DNA of 18,915 nucleotides from positions 1 to 18,915 of the forward strand of contig DAIOHQ010000077.1 of NCBI GenBank assembly GCA_036744635.1. Direction: 5' to 3'. The notes below the pieces were generated by a model. The model did not search any database and was not told the DNA's origin. It saw only the letters and a program-made list of their open reading frames with translations. Shown here one piece after another: positions 7,415 to 14,044 of the stretch (position 1 is its first letter; each line of letters begins with the position of its first letter). The stretch comes from DAIOHQ01 sp036744635 (GTDB lineage Bacteria > Planctomycetota > Phycisphaerae > Tepidisphaerales > Tepidisphaeraceae). The position numbers and the translations under genes were made by a program.

Positions 7415-8608
7415 GTGGGATTGCGAAACTGGCTGCAGCTTTCACTGACAGAAGGCATCGGGCCCATCCTGACCCGCCGCCTGATCGACGCCGCCGGCAG
7501 CGCTGAGGCCGCCTGCGCAGTCAGCCCAGCGCTTCTGCGAAACATCGACGGCATCGGAAGCGCCAAAGCCTCGAACCTCGCCTCAGCGCTCAGGCGCGCC
7601 GGCGAACAAGTAGATCGCGAGATCGAACGCGCCGGCCGCATGGGCATTCGCATCATTTGCCCGGATGACGCCTGCTATCCGATCCTCCTGAAATCCATCC
7701 CCGATCCGCCGACAGTCCTCTACATGAAGGGATCTCTCGAGGACCGCGACCTGCACAGCGTCGCCATCGTCGGCAGCCGCAGGTGCAGCCAGTATGGCCG
7801 CGAACAGGCCGACCGTTTTGGCGCGCTGCTGGCCGGCGCCGGCATCACCGTCATCAGCGGCGGCGCCCGCGGCATCGACTCCGCCGCCCACCGCGGCGCC
7901 ATGATGCACCCGCTCGGCAGAACCATCGCGGTCCTCGGCAGCGGCCTGGATGTTCCCTATCCGCCGGAAAACGCCCCGCTCTTCGAGCAGATCGCCCAGC
8001 GCGGCGCAGTCCTCAGCGAATTTCCCCTCGGCACCGCTCCGGTTCCCGAGAATTTTCCCCGCCGCAACCGCATCGTCAGCGGCCTCTCCCGCGGCGTCCT
8101 GGTCATCGAGGCCAATGAGAGAAGTGGCGCCCTGATCACCGCCCGCCAGGCCTGCGACGATCACAGCCGTCCGGTTTTCGCCCTCCCCGGCCGCGTGGAC
8201 AACCCGCTCAGTGCAGGCCCCCACTTGCTCATCCGCGACGGCGCGATCCTGGTCACCAAGCTTGATGAGATTCTCGAAGGTCTCGGCCCCCTGCCCGCCG
8301 AAGCCGTCGAACCCACCCTCTTCACCGAATCCAGCGAATCCCCCGCGGCCAACCCCGCGCACGAACTGGCCGATGAAAATGTCCCATCGCCCCGCGCCTC
8401 AAACCCCGATCGCGCCATTACGATCACCGATCGCCAGCAGTTGATCCTCCAGCAGATGGGCAACGAATCCACCACCGTCGACTCCATCGTCGACACTGCC
8501 GCCCTTCCGCCCCAAATCATCCTCCAGGAACTGACCTTCCTCAGCCTCAAAGGCCTCATCAAGCGCATAGACGGCCAATCCTATGTCCGCTGCAAGCGAA
8601 GTTCCTGA
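7415..8608 (+). CDS. dprA: DNA-processing protein DprA
   Basis: DprA binds incoming single-stranded DNA and loads RecA during natural transformation; many non-competent bacteria also carry it. This 397-residue protein has an N-terminal helix-hairpin-helix-like segment (about 10-60), the Rossmann-type core (about 111-290) with VGSRRCSQYG, ISGGARGIDSAAH, VLGSGLDVPYPPEN, SEFPLG, FPRRNRIVSGLS and EANERSGALITA, and a C-terminal winged-helix-like domain (about 335-393). A low-complexity linker of about 40 residues joins the last two. The start is GTG at 7415 with AAAGGGT six bases upstream. It follows aroB by 44 bp and is convergent with aroF, with a short palindrome between them. Confidence 0.96.
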   Translation: MGLRNWLQLSLTEGIGPILTRRLIDAAGSAEAACAVSPALLRNIDGIGSAKASNLASALRRAGEQVDREIERAGRMGIRIICPDDACYPILLKSIPDPPTVLYMKGSLEDRDLHSVAIVGSRRCSQYGREQADRFGALLAGAGITVISGGARGIDSAAHRGAMMHPLGRTIAVLGSGLDVPYPPENAPLFEQIAQRGAVLSEFPLGTAPVPENFPRRNRIVSGLSRGVLVIEANERSGALITARQACDDHSRPVFALPGRVDNPLSAGPHLLIRDGAILVTKLDEILEGLGPLPAEAVEPTLFTESSESPAANPAHELADENVPSPRASNPDRAITITDRQQLILQQMGNESTTVDSIVDTAALPPQIILQELTFLSLKGLIKRIDGQSYVRCKRSS

Positions 8609-8646
8609 TCGGCGCCGACACGCCAATCTGCAATTCCCGTTTAGCC

Positions 8647-8664
8647 CGCTCGCTTGCGAGCGGC
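8647..8664. repeat. perfect palindrome between convergent dprA and aroF
   Basis: CCGCTCGC-TT-GCGAGCGG is a perfect 8-bp stem with a 2-nt loop, in the 69-bp gap between the dprA stop (8608) and the aroF stop (8678). It could serve transcripts from both sides as an end structure. No T-run follows on either strand, so it is called a repeat rather than an intrinsic terminator. Confidence 0.75.
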
Positions 8665-8677
8665 GTGTACGAACCCA

Positions 8678-9700
8678 TCACACCTCCCGATCCACCGCCG
8701 CCGCGATCCGTTTGATCGCCTTCATCATCTCCGCAAACTGCGCCGGCGTGATCGACTGCGCCCCATCCGTCAGCGCATGCTCCGGATCATTATGCACCTC
8801 GACAATCAACCCATCCGCCCCCGCCGCCACCGCCGCCCGGCACATGCTGTCCACCAGATGACTCTTCCCAGTTCCCTGCGACGGATCGATGATCACCGGC
8901 AAATGCGAAACCCGATGCAATTCCGGCACCGCCGCCAGCGCCAACGTGTTGCGCACGTAATCTTCATACGTGCGAATCCCCCGCTCGCACAACATCACCT
9001 GGACGTTTCCCTTGGCCATGATGTACTCCGCCGCCAGCAAAAATTCCTCCAGCGTAGCGCTCATCCCCCGCTTCAAAAGCACCGGCTTGGGCTGCTCGCC
9101 CACCGCATTCAGCAAGTTGAAGTTCTGCATGTTCCGCGCCCCCACCTGCAGCACATCCGCGTAGTCGGCCACCAGCTTCACCTGGTCCACCGCCATCACC
9201 TCGGTCACGATCGCCAAGCCAGTCTGCGCCCGCGCCTCGGCCAGAATCTCCAGCCCCTTCTCCGCCAATCCCTGAAACGAATATGGATTGGTCCGCGGCT
9301 TAAACGCCCCCCCGCGCAGCCCCACCGCCCCGGCCTCCTTCACCGCGTGCGCGATCTCCAGCACCTGCGCCTTGCTCTCCACGCTGCACGGGCCGGCGAT
9401 CACGCCCACCTTGGCCCCGCCGATTTTCGCCTTCTTGTCCGTCCCCATCGCGATGATTGACCGCTCCTTCTTCACCTCCCGCGATGCCATCTTGTACGGC
9501 GCAAGAATCGGCACAACCTTGTCCACGCCTTCCACCGTCTCCAGCGCCGAACGGTCCTTGAAGCGGTCGTTGCCGATCACGGCCACCACGGTTCGCTCCG
9601 TCCCGACGATCACGTGTTCCTTGAGTCCCATTTCACGCACCAAGTGAATGACATGGTCGATCTGTTTCTGATTCGACCCCGGCTTCATGACGACGATCAT
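8678..9700 (-). CDS. aroF: 3-deoxy-7-phosphoheptulonate (DAHP) synthase, type I-beta with N-terminal regulatory domain
   Basis: The enzyme condenses phosphoenolpyruvate and erythrose 4-phosphate to DAHP, the first step of aromatic amino acid synthesis. The 340-residue protein has a ferredoxin-like regulatory domain (about 1-70), as in the Thermotoga enzyme, then the TIM barrel with AGPCSVES (C105), RGGAFKPRTNPYSFQG (129-144), LLKRGMS (208-214), IVEVH (E301) and TDGAQS (D312). The block usually reading DPSH reads D272-P-S-Q275 here; by register with the Thermotoga enzyme, Gln275 occupies the place of a metal-binding His. The start at 9700 has GGAGGTG four bases upstream. The gene is preceded by an aromatic leader peptide and terminator (see attenuator), which predicts control by charged aromatic tRNAs. 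The N-terminal domain suggests feedback inhibition as well. Confidence 0.95.
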   Translation of the reverse strand: MIVVMKPGSNQKQIDHVIHLVREMGLKEHVIVGTERTVVAVIGNDRFKDRSALETVEGVDKVVPILAPYKMASREVKKERSIIAMGTDKKAKIGGAKVGVIAGPCSVESKAQVLEIAHAVKEAGAVGLRGGAFKPRTNPYSFQGLAEKGLEILAEARAQTGLAIVTEVMAVDQVKLVADYADVLQVGARNMQNFNLLNAVGEQPKPVLLKRGMSATLEEFLLAAEYIMAKGNVQVMLCERGIRTYEDYVRNTLALAAVPELHRVSHLPVIIDPSQGTGKSHLVDSMCRAAVAAGADGLIVEVHNDPEHALTDGAQSITPAQFAEMMKAIKRIAAAVDREV

Positions 9701-9757
9701 TCGACACCTCCATCGCGGGTAAATCGCCAGTAAAAATGGAACCGCATCGCGTGCTCC

Positions 9758-9793
9758 AAAAAAGAAAAGCCCCAGGACCGCGTCCTGAGGCTT
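9758..9793 (-). terminator. intrinsic terminator ahead of aroF (attenuator strands 3:4)
   Basis: Read on the minus strand, AAGCCTCAGGAC (9793-9782) pairs over all 12 positions (one G-U) with GTCCTGGGGCTT (9778-9767) around a GCG loop, followed by TTCTTTTTT (9766-9758). This is a textbook Rho-independent terminator. It lies after the leader ORF stop and 57 bases before the aroF start, so it would end transcription before the structural gene unless prevented. Confidence 0.93.
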
Positions 9794-9819
9794 GTGAATT
9801 CGTGTTCAACCAGAGCTGC

Positions 9820-9894
9820 TCAGAACGCGGTATCGCCGGCCGGATAAAAATATCCACCAAACCAAAACCCGAAACCAAAGGACCGAGCACTCAT
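9820..9894 (-). CDS. aromatic-rich attenuator leader peptide of aroF (24 codons)
   Basis: This tiny ORF begins ATG at 9894 and ends TGA at 9822-9820. Of 24 residues, nine are aromatic: Phe at 6, 8, 10, 12, 16 and 24, Trp at 11, Tyr at 15 and 17, with Gly between several of them. It begins MSARSFGFGFWF and ends PAGDTAF. Such a density of Phe/Tyr/Trp codons directly upstream of DAHP synthase, with an intrinsic terminator beyond the stop, is the signature of a translated attenuation leader. Four of six Phe codons are TTT and both Tyr codons are TAT, unusual for GC-rich DNA. The ATG has no ribosome site and lies about 10 bases from the promoter -10 element, so translation is probably leaderless. 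The peptide itself likely has no further function. Confidence 0.87.
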   Translation of the reverse strand: MSARSFGFGFWFGGYFYPAGDTAF

Positions 9895-9903
9895 TGGTTC
9901 TAA

Positions 9904-9932
9904 GATATACCCGCGCTTTTTGAACCGGTCAA
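9904..9932 (-). promoter_or_regulatory. sigma70-type promoter of the aroF leader transcript
   Basis: On the minus strand TTGACC (9932-9927) is separated by exactly 17 bases from TATATC (9909-9904). The expected transcript start falls a few bases before the leader ATG at 9894, giving a 5' untranslated region of about 3-6 bases. Confidence 0.75.
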
Positions 9933-10074
9933 GCCGGCATGGTGGTAAAGATTGCCATTGGGTGATTGCCGAGGATTTCACTTGGCATCTGCGTCAAGAA
10001 AAATCTGGGCAAACCGACTTGGTCGCATCCCATTCTGAGAGGGCGATGGAAATTTTAGTTTTCGGGAAGAAAAG

Positions 10075-10083
10075 TGCTATGGT
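10075..10083 (+). promoter_or_regulatory. possible extended -10 promoter for the sigma/gsp operon
   Basis: TG-C-TATGGT matches the extended -10 pattern TGnTAnnnT, 51 bases before the sigma factor start. The -35 position (about 10055-10060, TTAGTT) is poor. An ECF-type autoregulated promoter could not be recognised with confidence. The remainder of 9933-10133 shows no gene. Confidence 0.3.
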
Positions 10084-10133
10084 GCGCAACTATAGCAACG
10101 GGAAAGGAACATCCTGAGGCCCCGAGGAGCTCC

Positions 10134-10679
10134 GTGCGGGAGTTGGATGCGCGGGCAGGCGATCTGGAATTTCTCCGGCGGGCTCAGCGCGGCGATGCCA
10201 AGGCGTTTCACGCCCTGGTGGATCGCCACGCTCCCCGGCTGTATCGCCTGGCGGCGAAGCTGCTGGGAAACGCCGTCGATGCCGAAGATGTGCTGCAGGA
10301 AACGTTTGTTGGCGCGTTCCGTGGCCTGGGCAAGTTTCAGGAAAAGGCGTCGCTGAAGACCTGGCTGACGCGCATTCTCGTGGTGCAGGCGGCCAAGTGG
10401 CGGCGGGATCAGCGCCGGCCAATCCGGCAAACGGCTCAGTTGGGCAATGAATTGAGCGTCGCAGGCGCTGAGGCCGGCGTTGAACGGAAAATCGACCTCA
10501 TGCAGGCGCTGGGGCAGCTTTCGCCGGAACATCGCGAGGTGCTGGTGCTGCGGGAGTTCGAGCGGTTGACCTACGAAGAGATGGCGGCCGTGCTGTCGGT
10601 GCCGCGCGGGACGATTGAGTCGCGTCTGCATCGGGCGCGGGCGGAACTGCGGGAGAAGCTGAAGGCGTATCTGCCATGA
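10134..10679 (+). CDS. ECF-type RNA polymerase sigma factor
   Basis: This 181-residue protein has the two conserved regions of extracytoplasmic function sigma factors and nothing between but a short linker. Region 2 (about 8-80) contains AFHALVDRHAPRLYRLAAKL, DAEDVLQETFVGAFR and SLKTWLTRI. Region 4 (about 125-178) contains LSPEHREVLVLREFERLTYE and the helix-turn-helix VPRGTIESRLHRAR. The start is taken as GTG at 10134 because GAGGAG stands 4 bases upstream; the frame stays open to a GTG at 10074, which has no ribosome site and would add 20 non-conserved residues. Its stop overlaps the anti-sigma start (ATGA), the classic sigma/anti-sigma arrangement. Continuous same-strand genes down to gspK suggest it may control the secretion operon, possibly its own. 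Confidence 0.93.
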   Translation: MRELDARAGDLEFLRRAQRGDAKAFHALVDRHAPRLYRLAAKLLGNAVDAEDVLQETFVGAFRGLGKFQEKASLKTWLTRILVVQAAKWRRDQRRPIRQTAQLGNELSVAGAEAGVERKIDLMQALGQLSPEHREVLVLREFERLTYEEMAAVLSVPRGTIESRLHRARAELREKLKAYLP

Positions 10680-11122
10680 ACGACTGTCTGACCAGCGAAG
10701 AACTGAGCGCATTCCACGATGGCGAGCTTGATGAGCGCGGCCGGGCGGTGGCAGCGCAGCACTTGGCGGAATGCCCGGCCTGCGCCCGCGAACTGGCGCG
10801 GCTTGCGGCGATGTCGCAGCTCTTCGTGCAGTCACCGGACGTTCATCTTTCGCAAATCGCGACCGCCCGGCTGCATCGGCGGGTTGATGCGGCGATGGAA
10901 CAGGGACTTCTGCGGATCGCATGGACACTGAGCGGGCTGGCGGCCAGCGTGCTGCTGGCGGGGTCGATGTGGTTGATGCATGAGCATCGGGCCGTGCCGC
11001 AGTCGGCGCCGCCGTGGGTGGAATTGACGGCTGCGACGAACCCGCTGGCGCGGGATGCGGCGTCGCCGGCGGCGCAATGGTATCTGGCGGATGCATCCGG
11101 GCGCGGGGAGGAAGCTCCATAA
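10676..11122 (+). CDS. zinc-finger membrane anti-sigma factor
   Basis: This 148-residue protein holds the ECF sigma factor inactive at the membrane. The N-terminus has the anti-sigma zinc motif: H14 in FHDGELD, then H29-x3-C33-x2-C36 (HLAECPAC). One hydrophobic segment at about residues 80-101 (IAWTLSGLAASVLLAGSMWL) anchors it, leaving about 45 residues outside the membrane. The start overlaps the sigma stop as ATGA, so the two are translationally coupled. The external part is short and has no recognised sensory domain; the next gene, which encodes an anchored helical protein, could provide sensing. That link is inference from gene order. Confidence 0.9.
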   Translation: MNDCLTSEELSAFHDGELDERGRAVAAQHLAECPACARELARLAAMSQLFVQSPDVHLSQIATARLHRRVDAAMEQGLLRIAWTLSGLAASVLLAGSMWLMHEHRAVPQSAPPWVELTAATNPLARDAASPAAQWYLADASGRGEEAP

Positions 11123-11123
11123 C

Positions 11124-11624
11124 ATGGGAAGCAGCAAGCTGATTCTCGTAGCGATGGTGGTGCTGGTGCTTGGCGCGGGCGTGGTGGTGGGTCGTCTGTC
11201 GACGCGCTTGCCGGCAACAGTTCCGGCGGAAAAACAGCCGTCATGGCTGGCCGACCAACTGAACTTGAACCCGGAGCAGCGCCAGCAGATGGATGCGATC
11301 TGGGCGGAGACGAAGCAGAAAATGGCCAAGTCCTTCGAGCGCCGGCGCGGACTCGAAAAGGAACGCGACCAGGCGGTTGTCGCGCTGCTGACTCCCGAGC
11401 AGGCGGCCGAATACGACGAGATTCAGGAAGAATATCGCGAGCGGCGGGCAGCAATGGACAAGGAACGGGGAGAGCTGATTCGCGAGGCCGAGGAGCGCAG
11501 CCGGGCGCTGCTCGATGATTCGCAGAAGAAGCGGTGGGAAACGATGACCAAGGCGATGCGGGAACGGCACAACCGCGGGCCGGCCGGCCAGTGGTCGGCG
11601 ACGGCGCCGGGGGAAGGCCGATGA
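11124..11624 (+). CDS. membrane-anchored Spy/CpxP-like helical periplasmic protein
   Basis: This 166-residue protein starts with a hydrophobic helix (residues about 5-24, LILVAMVVLVLGAGVVVG) without a clear cleavage site, followed by a long charged helical region. LNLNPEQRQQMDAIWAETKQ and LTPEQAAEYDEIQEEY are the LTxxQ-like repeats of the Spy/CpxP/heavy-metal-sensor superfamily. Such proteins are chaperones or metal/stress sensors, and the CnrX type works with a sigma and anti-sigma pair. The ATG is one base after the anti-sigma stop, with GGAGGAA 11 bases upstream. Frames further back are open but overlap the anti-sigma gene. A role as the sensory partner of the sigma system is plausible, not shown. 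Confidence 0.72.
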   Translation: MGSSKLILVAMVVLVLGAGVVVGRLSTRLPATVPAEKQPSWLADQLNLNPEQRQQMDAIWAETKQKMAKSFERRRGLEKERDQAVVALLTPEQAAEYDEIQEEYRERRAAMDKERGELIREAEERSRALLDDSQKKRWETMTKAMRERHNRGPAGQWSATAPGEGR

Positions 11625-11659
11625 AATTGACCCTCTAACCCTCTTGAAAGGAGCGAGAC

Positions 11660-12262
11660 ATGATGCAGGAACGAAAGGTTGGTTTTGTGGCGGCGACGCT
11701 GCTGCTGGGATCTCTGGCGATGCCGGTGCTGGCACAGCCGGCGCCGGATGGCGGCGGACAAGGCCAGGGCGACAACGCCGGCGGTGGTCGCGGCGGGCGC
11801 GGCGGATTTGATCCAGCGCAGATGCGCCAGCGCATGGAGGAACGCGTGAAAGAGATGCTGGGCGCATCCGATGACGAATTCAAGGCGATCCAGCCCAAGC
11901 TGGAAAAGGTCTTTCAGTTGCAGCGCGACGCTTCGGGGGCGCGCGGCATGATGATGCTGATGGGCCGTGGCGGCCGAGGTGGCCGCGGCGGTGACGCCGC
12001 GGGACCTGGCGCGGCAGCGGGCGGCGGACCGGCCGGCGATCAGAATGCCACCCCCTCGCCTCTGCAGCAGAAGGCCAAGGAACTGCAGGAAACCCTCGAC
12101 AACAAGGACGCCAAGCCCGAAGAGATCAAGGCGAAGTTGGATGCCTATCGCGAAGCCCGCACCAAGGCCAAGGAAGAGCTGGCGACGGCACAGAAGGAGC
12201 TGCGCGAACTGCTCTCCCAGCGGCAGGAAGCGACAATCGTCATGCTTGGGATGCTGGATTAA
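11660..12262 (+). CDS. secreted Gly/Arg-rich helical protein, function unknown
   Basis: This 200-residue protein has a good signal peptide (residues 1-25: VGFVAATLLLGSLAMPVLAQ, cleavage probably after ALA). Two low-complexity segments rich in GGRGGRGG (about 43-50) and GRGGRGGRGG (about 101-111) flank a helical part (MRQRMEERVKEMLGASDDEF...), and a charged coiled-coil-like C-terminus follows (about 132-195). It is not a family I can name; similar proteins are common in planctomycetes beside Spy-like genes. The helical segments resemble those of the preceding gene, so the two may be distant relatives. AAAGGAG stands six bases before the ATG at 11660; a second ATG follows immediately. Its TAA stop abuts the gspE start. 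Confidence 0.7.
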   Translation: MMQERKVGFVAATLLLGSLAMPVLAQPAPDGGGQGQGDNAGGGRGGRGGFDPAQMRQRMEERVKEMLGASDDEFKAIQPKLEKVFQLQRDASGARGMMMLMGRGGRGGRGGDAAGPGAAAGGGPAGDQNATPSPLQQKAKELQETLDNKDAKPEEIKAKLDAYREARTKAKEELATAQKELRELLSQRQEATIVMLGMLD

Positions 12263-14014
12263 GTGAACAACATCATCGCAAAACTCGCGGAAGATGGTGT
12301 GCTCGACGCGGAGTCGGCCCAGCAGGTGGAAGCTGCGCTGGCGGCGGGCAGGCCTCTCGACGAGGCGCTGCGAGCGGCCAAGAAGGTGCCGGAGGAAGCG
12401 ATCCTCCGGCACCTGGCCGATTATTTCGACGTGCCGTTCATCGACCTCGAAAGGGATGGAGCGAAGTACGCCCCATCGAAAGAGCTGCTGGCGAAATTCC
12501 CCGCCCGCATCCTGCTCGATCACCGCATCATGCCCATCGCGGCCAACGGCGACGGCGACGGCGACGGCGGCGGCGTCACCGTCGTCACCTCAAAACTCTT
12601 CGACATGACCGCCATCGACGAGCTGCGGCTGGCCAGCGGCATCGAAGTGCGGACGGCGATTGCCCCATCCGCCGAGATCGAGCGCTTCACCAAGAACTAT
12701 CTGGGCGTCGGTGCCGACACGCTGCAATCGATGGGATTGAACGATGAAGAAGATGTGAAGGTGCTGGAAGAGCAGCACGAGGATGACCTCGATCTGACGC
12801 ACGCGGCGCAGGACGCCTCGATCATTCGCTTCGTGAACCAGGTGTTGGCCGAGGCGCTGGAGATGCGGGCAACCGACGTACACGTCGAGCCGTTTGAGGA
12901 CCAGTTGCGCGTGCGCTATCGCATCGACGGCGTGCTGCGCGAGGCGAACATTCCGCCGCAGGTGCGGAAGTATCAGGCGGCGATCGTGTCGCGGTTGAAG
13001 ATTCTCAGTCATCTGGATATTGCCGAAAAGCGGCTGCCGCAGGATGGGCGCATCCGCCTGCGCGTGGCCGGGCGCGAGATCGACCTGCGCGTGTCGGTCA
13101 TCCCGATGATCCACGGCGAAGCGGTGGTGTTGCGCATCCTCGACCGCGGCGACACGCTGCTTGGGCTGGAGCACCTGGGAATGAGCAAGCGGGATCGCAT
13201 CGCCTGGGAGCGCGTACTCGATTTGCCGCACGGGATCATCCTGGTGACCGGACCGACCGGCTCGGGCAAGACTACGACGTTGTATGCGGCGCTCTCGAAG
13301 ATCAACAAAGCCGATTTGAAAATCGTGACCATAGAAGACCCGGTTGAATACCAGCTTCGCGGCATCAACCAGATCCAGGTGAACAACAAATCCGGCCTGA
13401 CGTTCGCGGCCGGATTGCGGGCGATTTTGCGGCACGATCCGGATGTGGTGCTGATCGGCGAAATCCGCGACCGCGAAACTGCCGAGATCGCGGTGCAGGC
13501 TTCGCTCACCGGGCACCTGGTCTTCAGCACGCTGCACACCAACGATGCCCCCGGGGCGGCGACGCGGCTGGTGGATATGGGCGTCGAGCCGTACCTGGTG
13601 GCGTCGTCGCTGGAAACGGTGGCGGCGCAGCGATTGGTGCGATTGATCTGCCCGGCCTGTCGCGAGCGGATGGCCGAGGAGGATGTGGAGAAGCTGCGGT
13701 CGGAGTTTGGGGCGGATGTGCCGGATGTGGTCTATCACGGACGGGGCTGCCGAAACTGCCAGGACTCGGGATATCGCGGACGCCAAGGGGTCTTTGAGAT
13801 GATGCCGATCACCGATGAGATTCGCACCCAGGTGCTGGCCCGCAACAGCTCGCGCGACCTTCGCAGAACCGCGATGATGCAGGGAATGACCAGCCTGCGC
13901 GATGATGGCTGGCGGCTGATCGCCGAGGGAAAAACTACCCCGCAGGAAGTGCTGCGAGTGACGAAGGACGAGGAGGTCGCCATCGCGACGCCGGAGATTT
14001 CGTCGATCCGCTAA
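12263..14014 (+). CDS. gspE: type II secretion/type IV pilus assembly ATPase GspE
   Basis: GspE is the cytoplasmic hexameric ATPase that drives the pseudopilus. The 583-residue protein has the N-terminal GspE domain (1-150), then the ATPase core with Walker A GPTGSGKT (330-337), Asp box IVTIEDPVEYQL (355-366), Walker B VVLIGEIRD (395-403) and His box GHLVFSTLHTNDA (417-429). The four-cysteine zinc site is complete (C463, C466, C496, C499). The start is a GTG directly after the previous stop (TAAGTG) with no good ribosome site, so it likely depends on coupled translation. A hexamer repeat (CGGCGA)n at 12547-12576 encodes a GDGDGDGGG loop at 96-104. It could also be called PilB; the gspF-K genes downstream favour GspE. 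Confidence 0.95.
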   Translation: MNNIIAKLAEDGVLDAESAQQVEAALAAGRPLDEALRAAKKVPEEAILRHLADYFDVPFIDLERDGAKYAPSKELLAKFPARILLDHRIMPIAANGDGDGDGGGVTVVTSKLFDMTAIDELRLASGIEVRTAIAPSAEIERFTKNYLGVGADTLQSMGLNDEEDVKVLEEQHEDDLDLTHAAQDASIIRFVNQVLAEALEMRATDVHVEPFEDQLRVRYRIDGVLREANIPPQVRKYQAAIVSRLKILSHLDIAEKRLPQDGRIRLRVAGREIDLRVSVIPMIHGEAVVLRILDRGDTLLGLEHLGMSKRDRIAWERVLDLPHGIILVTGPTGSGKTTTLYAALSKINKADLKIVTIEDPVEYQLRGINQIQVNNKSGLTFAAGLRAILRHDPDVVLIGEIRDRETAEIAVQASLTGHLVFSTLHTNDAPGAATRLVDMGVEPYLVASSLETVAAQRLVRLICPACRERMAEEDVEKLRSEFGADVPDVVYHGRGCRNCQDSGYRGRQGVFEMMPITDEIRTQVLARNSSRDLRRTAMMQGMTSLRDDGWRLIAEGKTTPQEVLRVTKDEEVAIATPEISSIR

Positions 14015-14044
14015 TGTTGCGGATAGTGCATGTGAAGGATCAGG

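Larger units (their letters stand above)
9758..9894 (-). promoter_or_regulatory. aroF ribosome-mediated transcription attenuator with competing hairpins
   Basis: Three mutually exclusive pairings can be traced on the minus strand. Strand 2 (9831-9819, ACCGCGTTCTGAG), which contains the leader stop codon, pairs over 13 of 13 positions (one G-U) with strand 3 (9789-9777, CTCAGGACGCGGT); 3 more pairs (9816-9814 with 9792-9790) follow after a 2-nt bulge. Strand 3 is most of the left terminator arm plus its loop, so this antiterminator excludes the terminator. Strand 1 (9892-9885, GAGTGCTC), at the leader start codon, can pair with GAGCAGCTC (9821-9813) with one bulged base, masking strand 2. Expected behaviour: a ribosome stalled on aromatic codons frees strand 2 and aroF is read; a ribosome reaching the stop covers strand 2 and the terminator forms. 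The pairings are seen; the behaviour is inferred from trp/phe-type attenuators. Confidence 0.88.

Noticed and set aside
8647..8664. Intrinsic terminator between dprA and aroF
   Set aside because: The stem is strong but no T-run follows on either strand, so only a palindromic repeat is claimed.
9633..9890. An 85-codon minus-strand open frame overlapping the aroF start and leader region
   Set aside because: It is in another frame, runs through the terminator hairpin and into aroF, and has no ribosome site. The 24-codon frame with the aromatic run explains the sequence better.
9920..10117. A 65-codon plus-strand open frame upstream of the sigma gene
   Set aside because: No recognisable domain or ribosome site, and it overlaps the aroF promoter and the sigma gene's upstream region; likely chance.
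10074..10133. Upstream GTG start for the sigma factor
   Set aside because: No ribosome site, non-conserved extra residues, and a good GAGGAG sits before the GTG at 10134.
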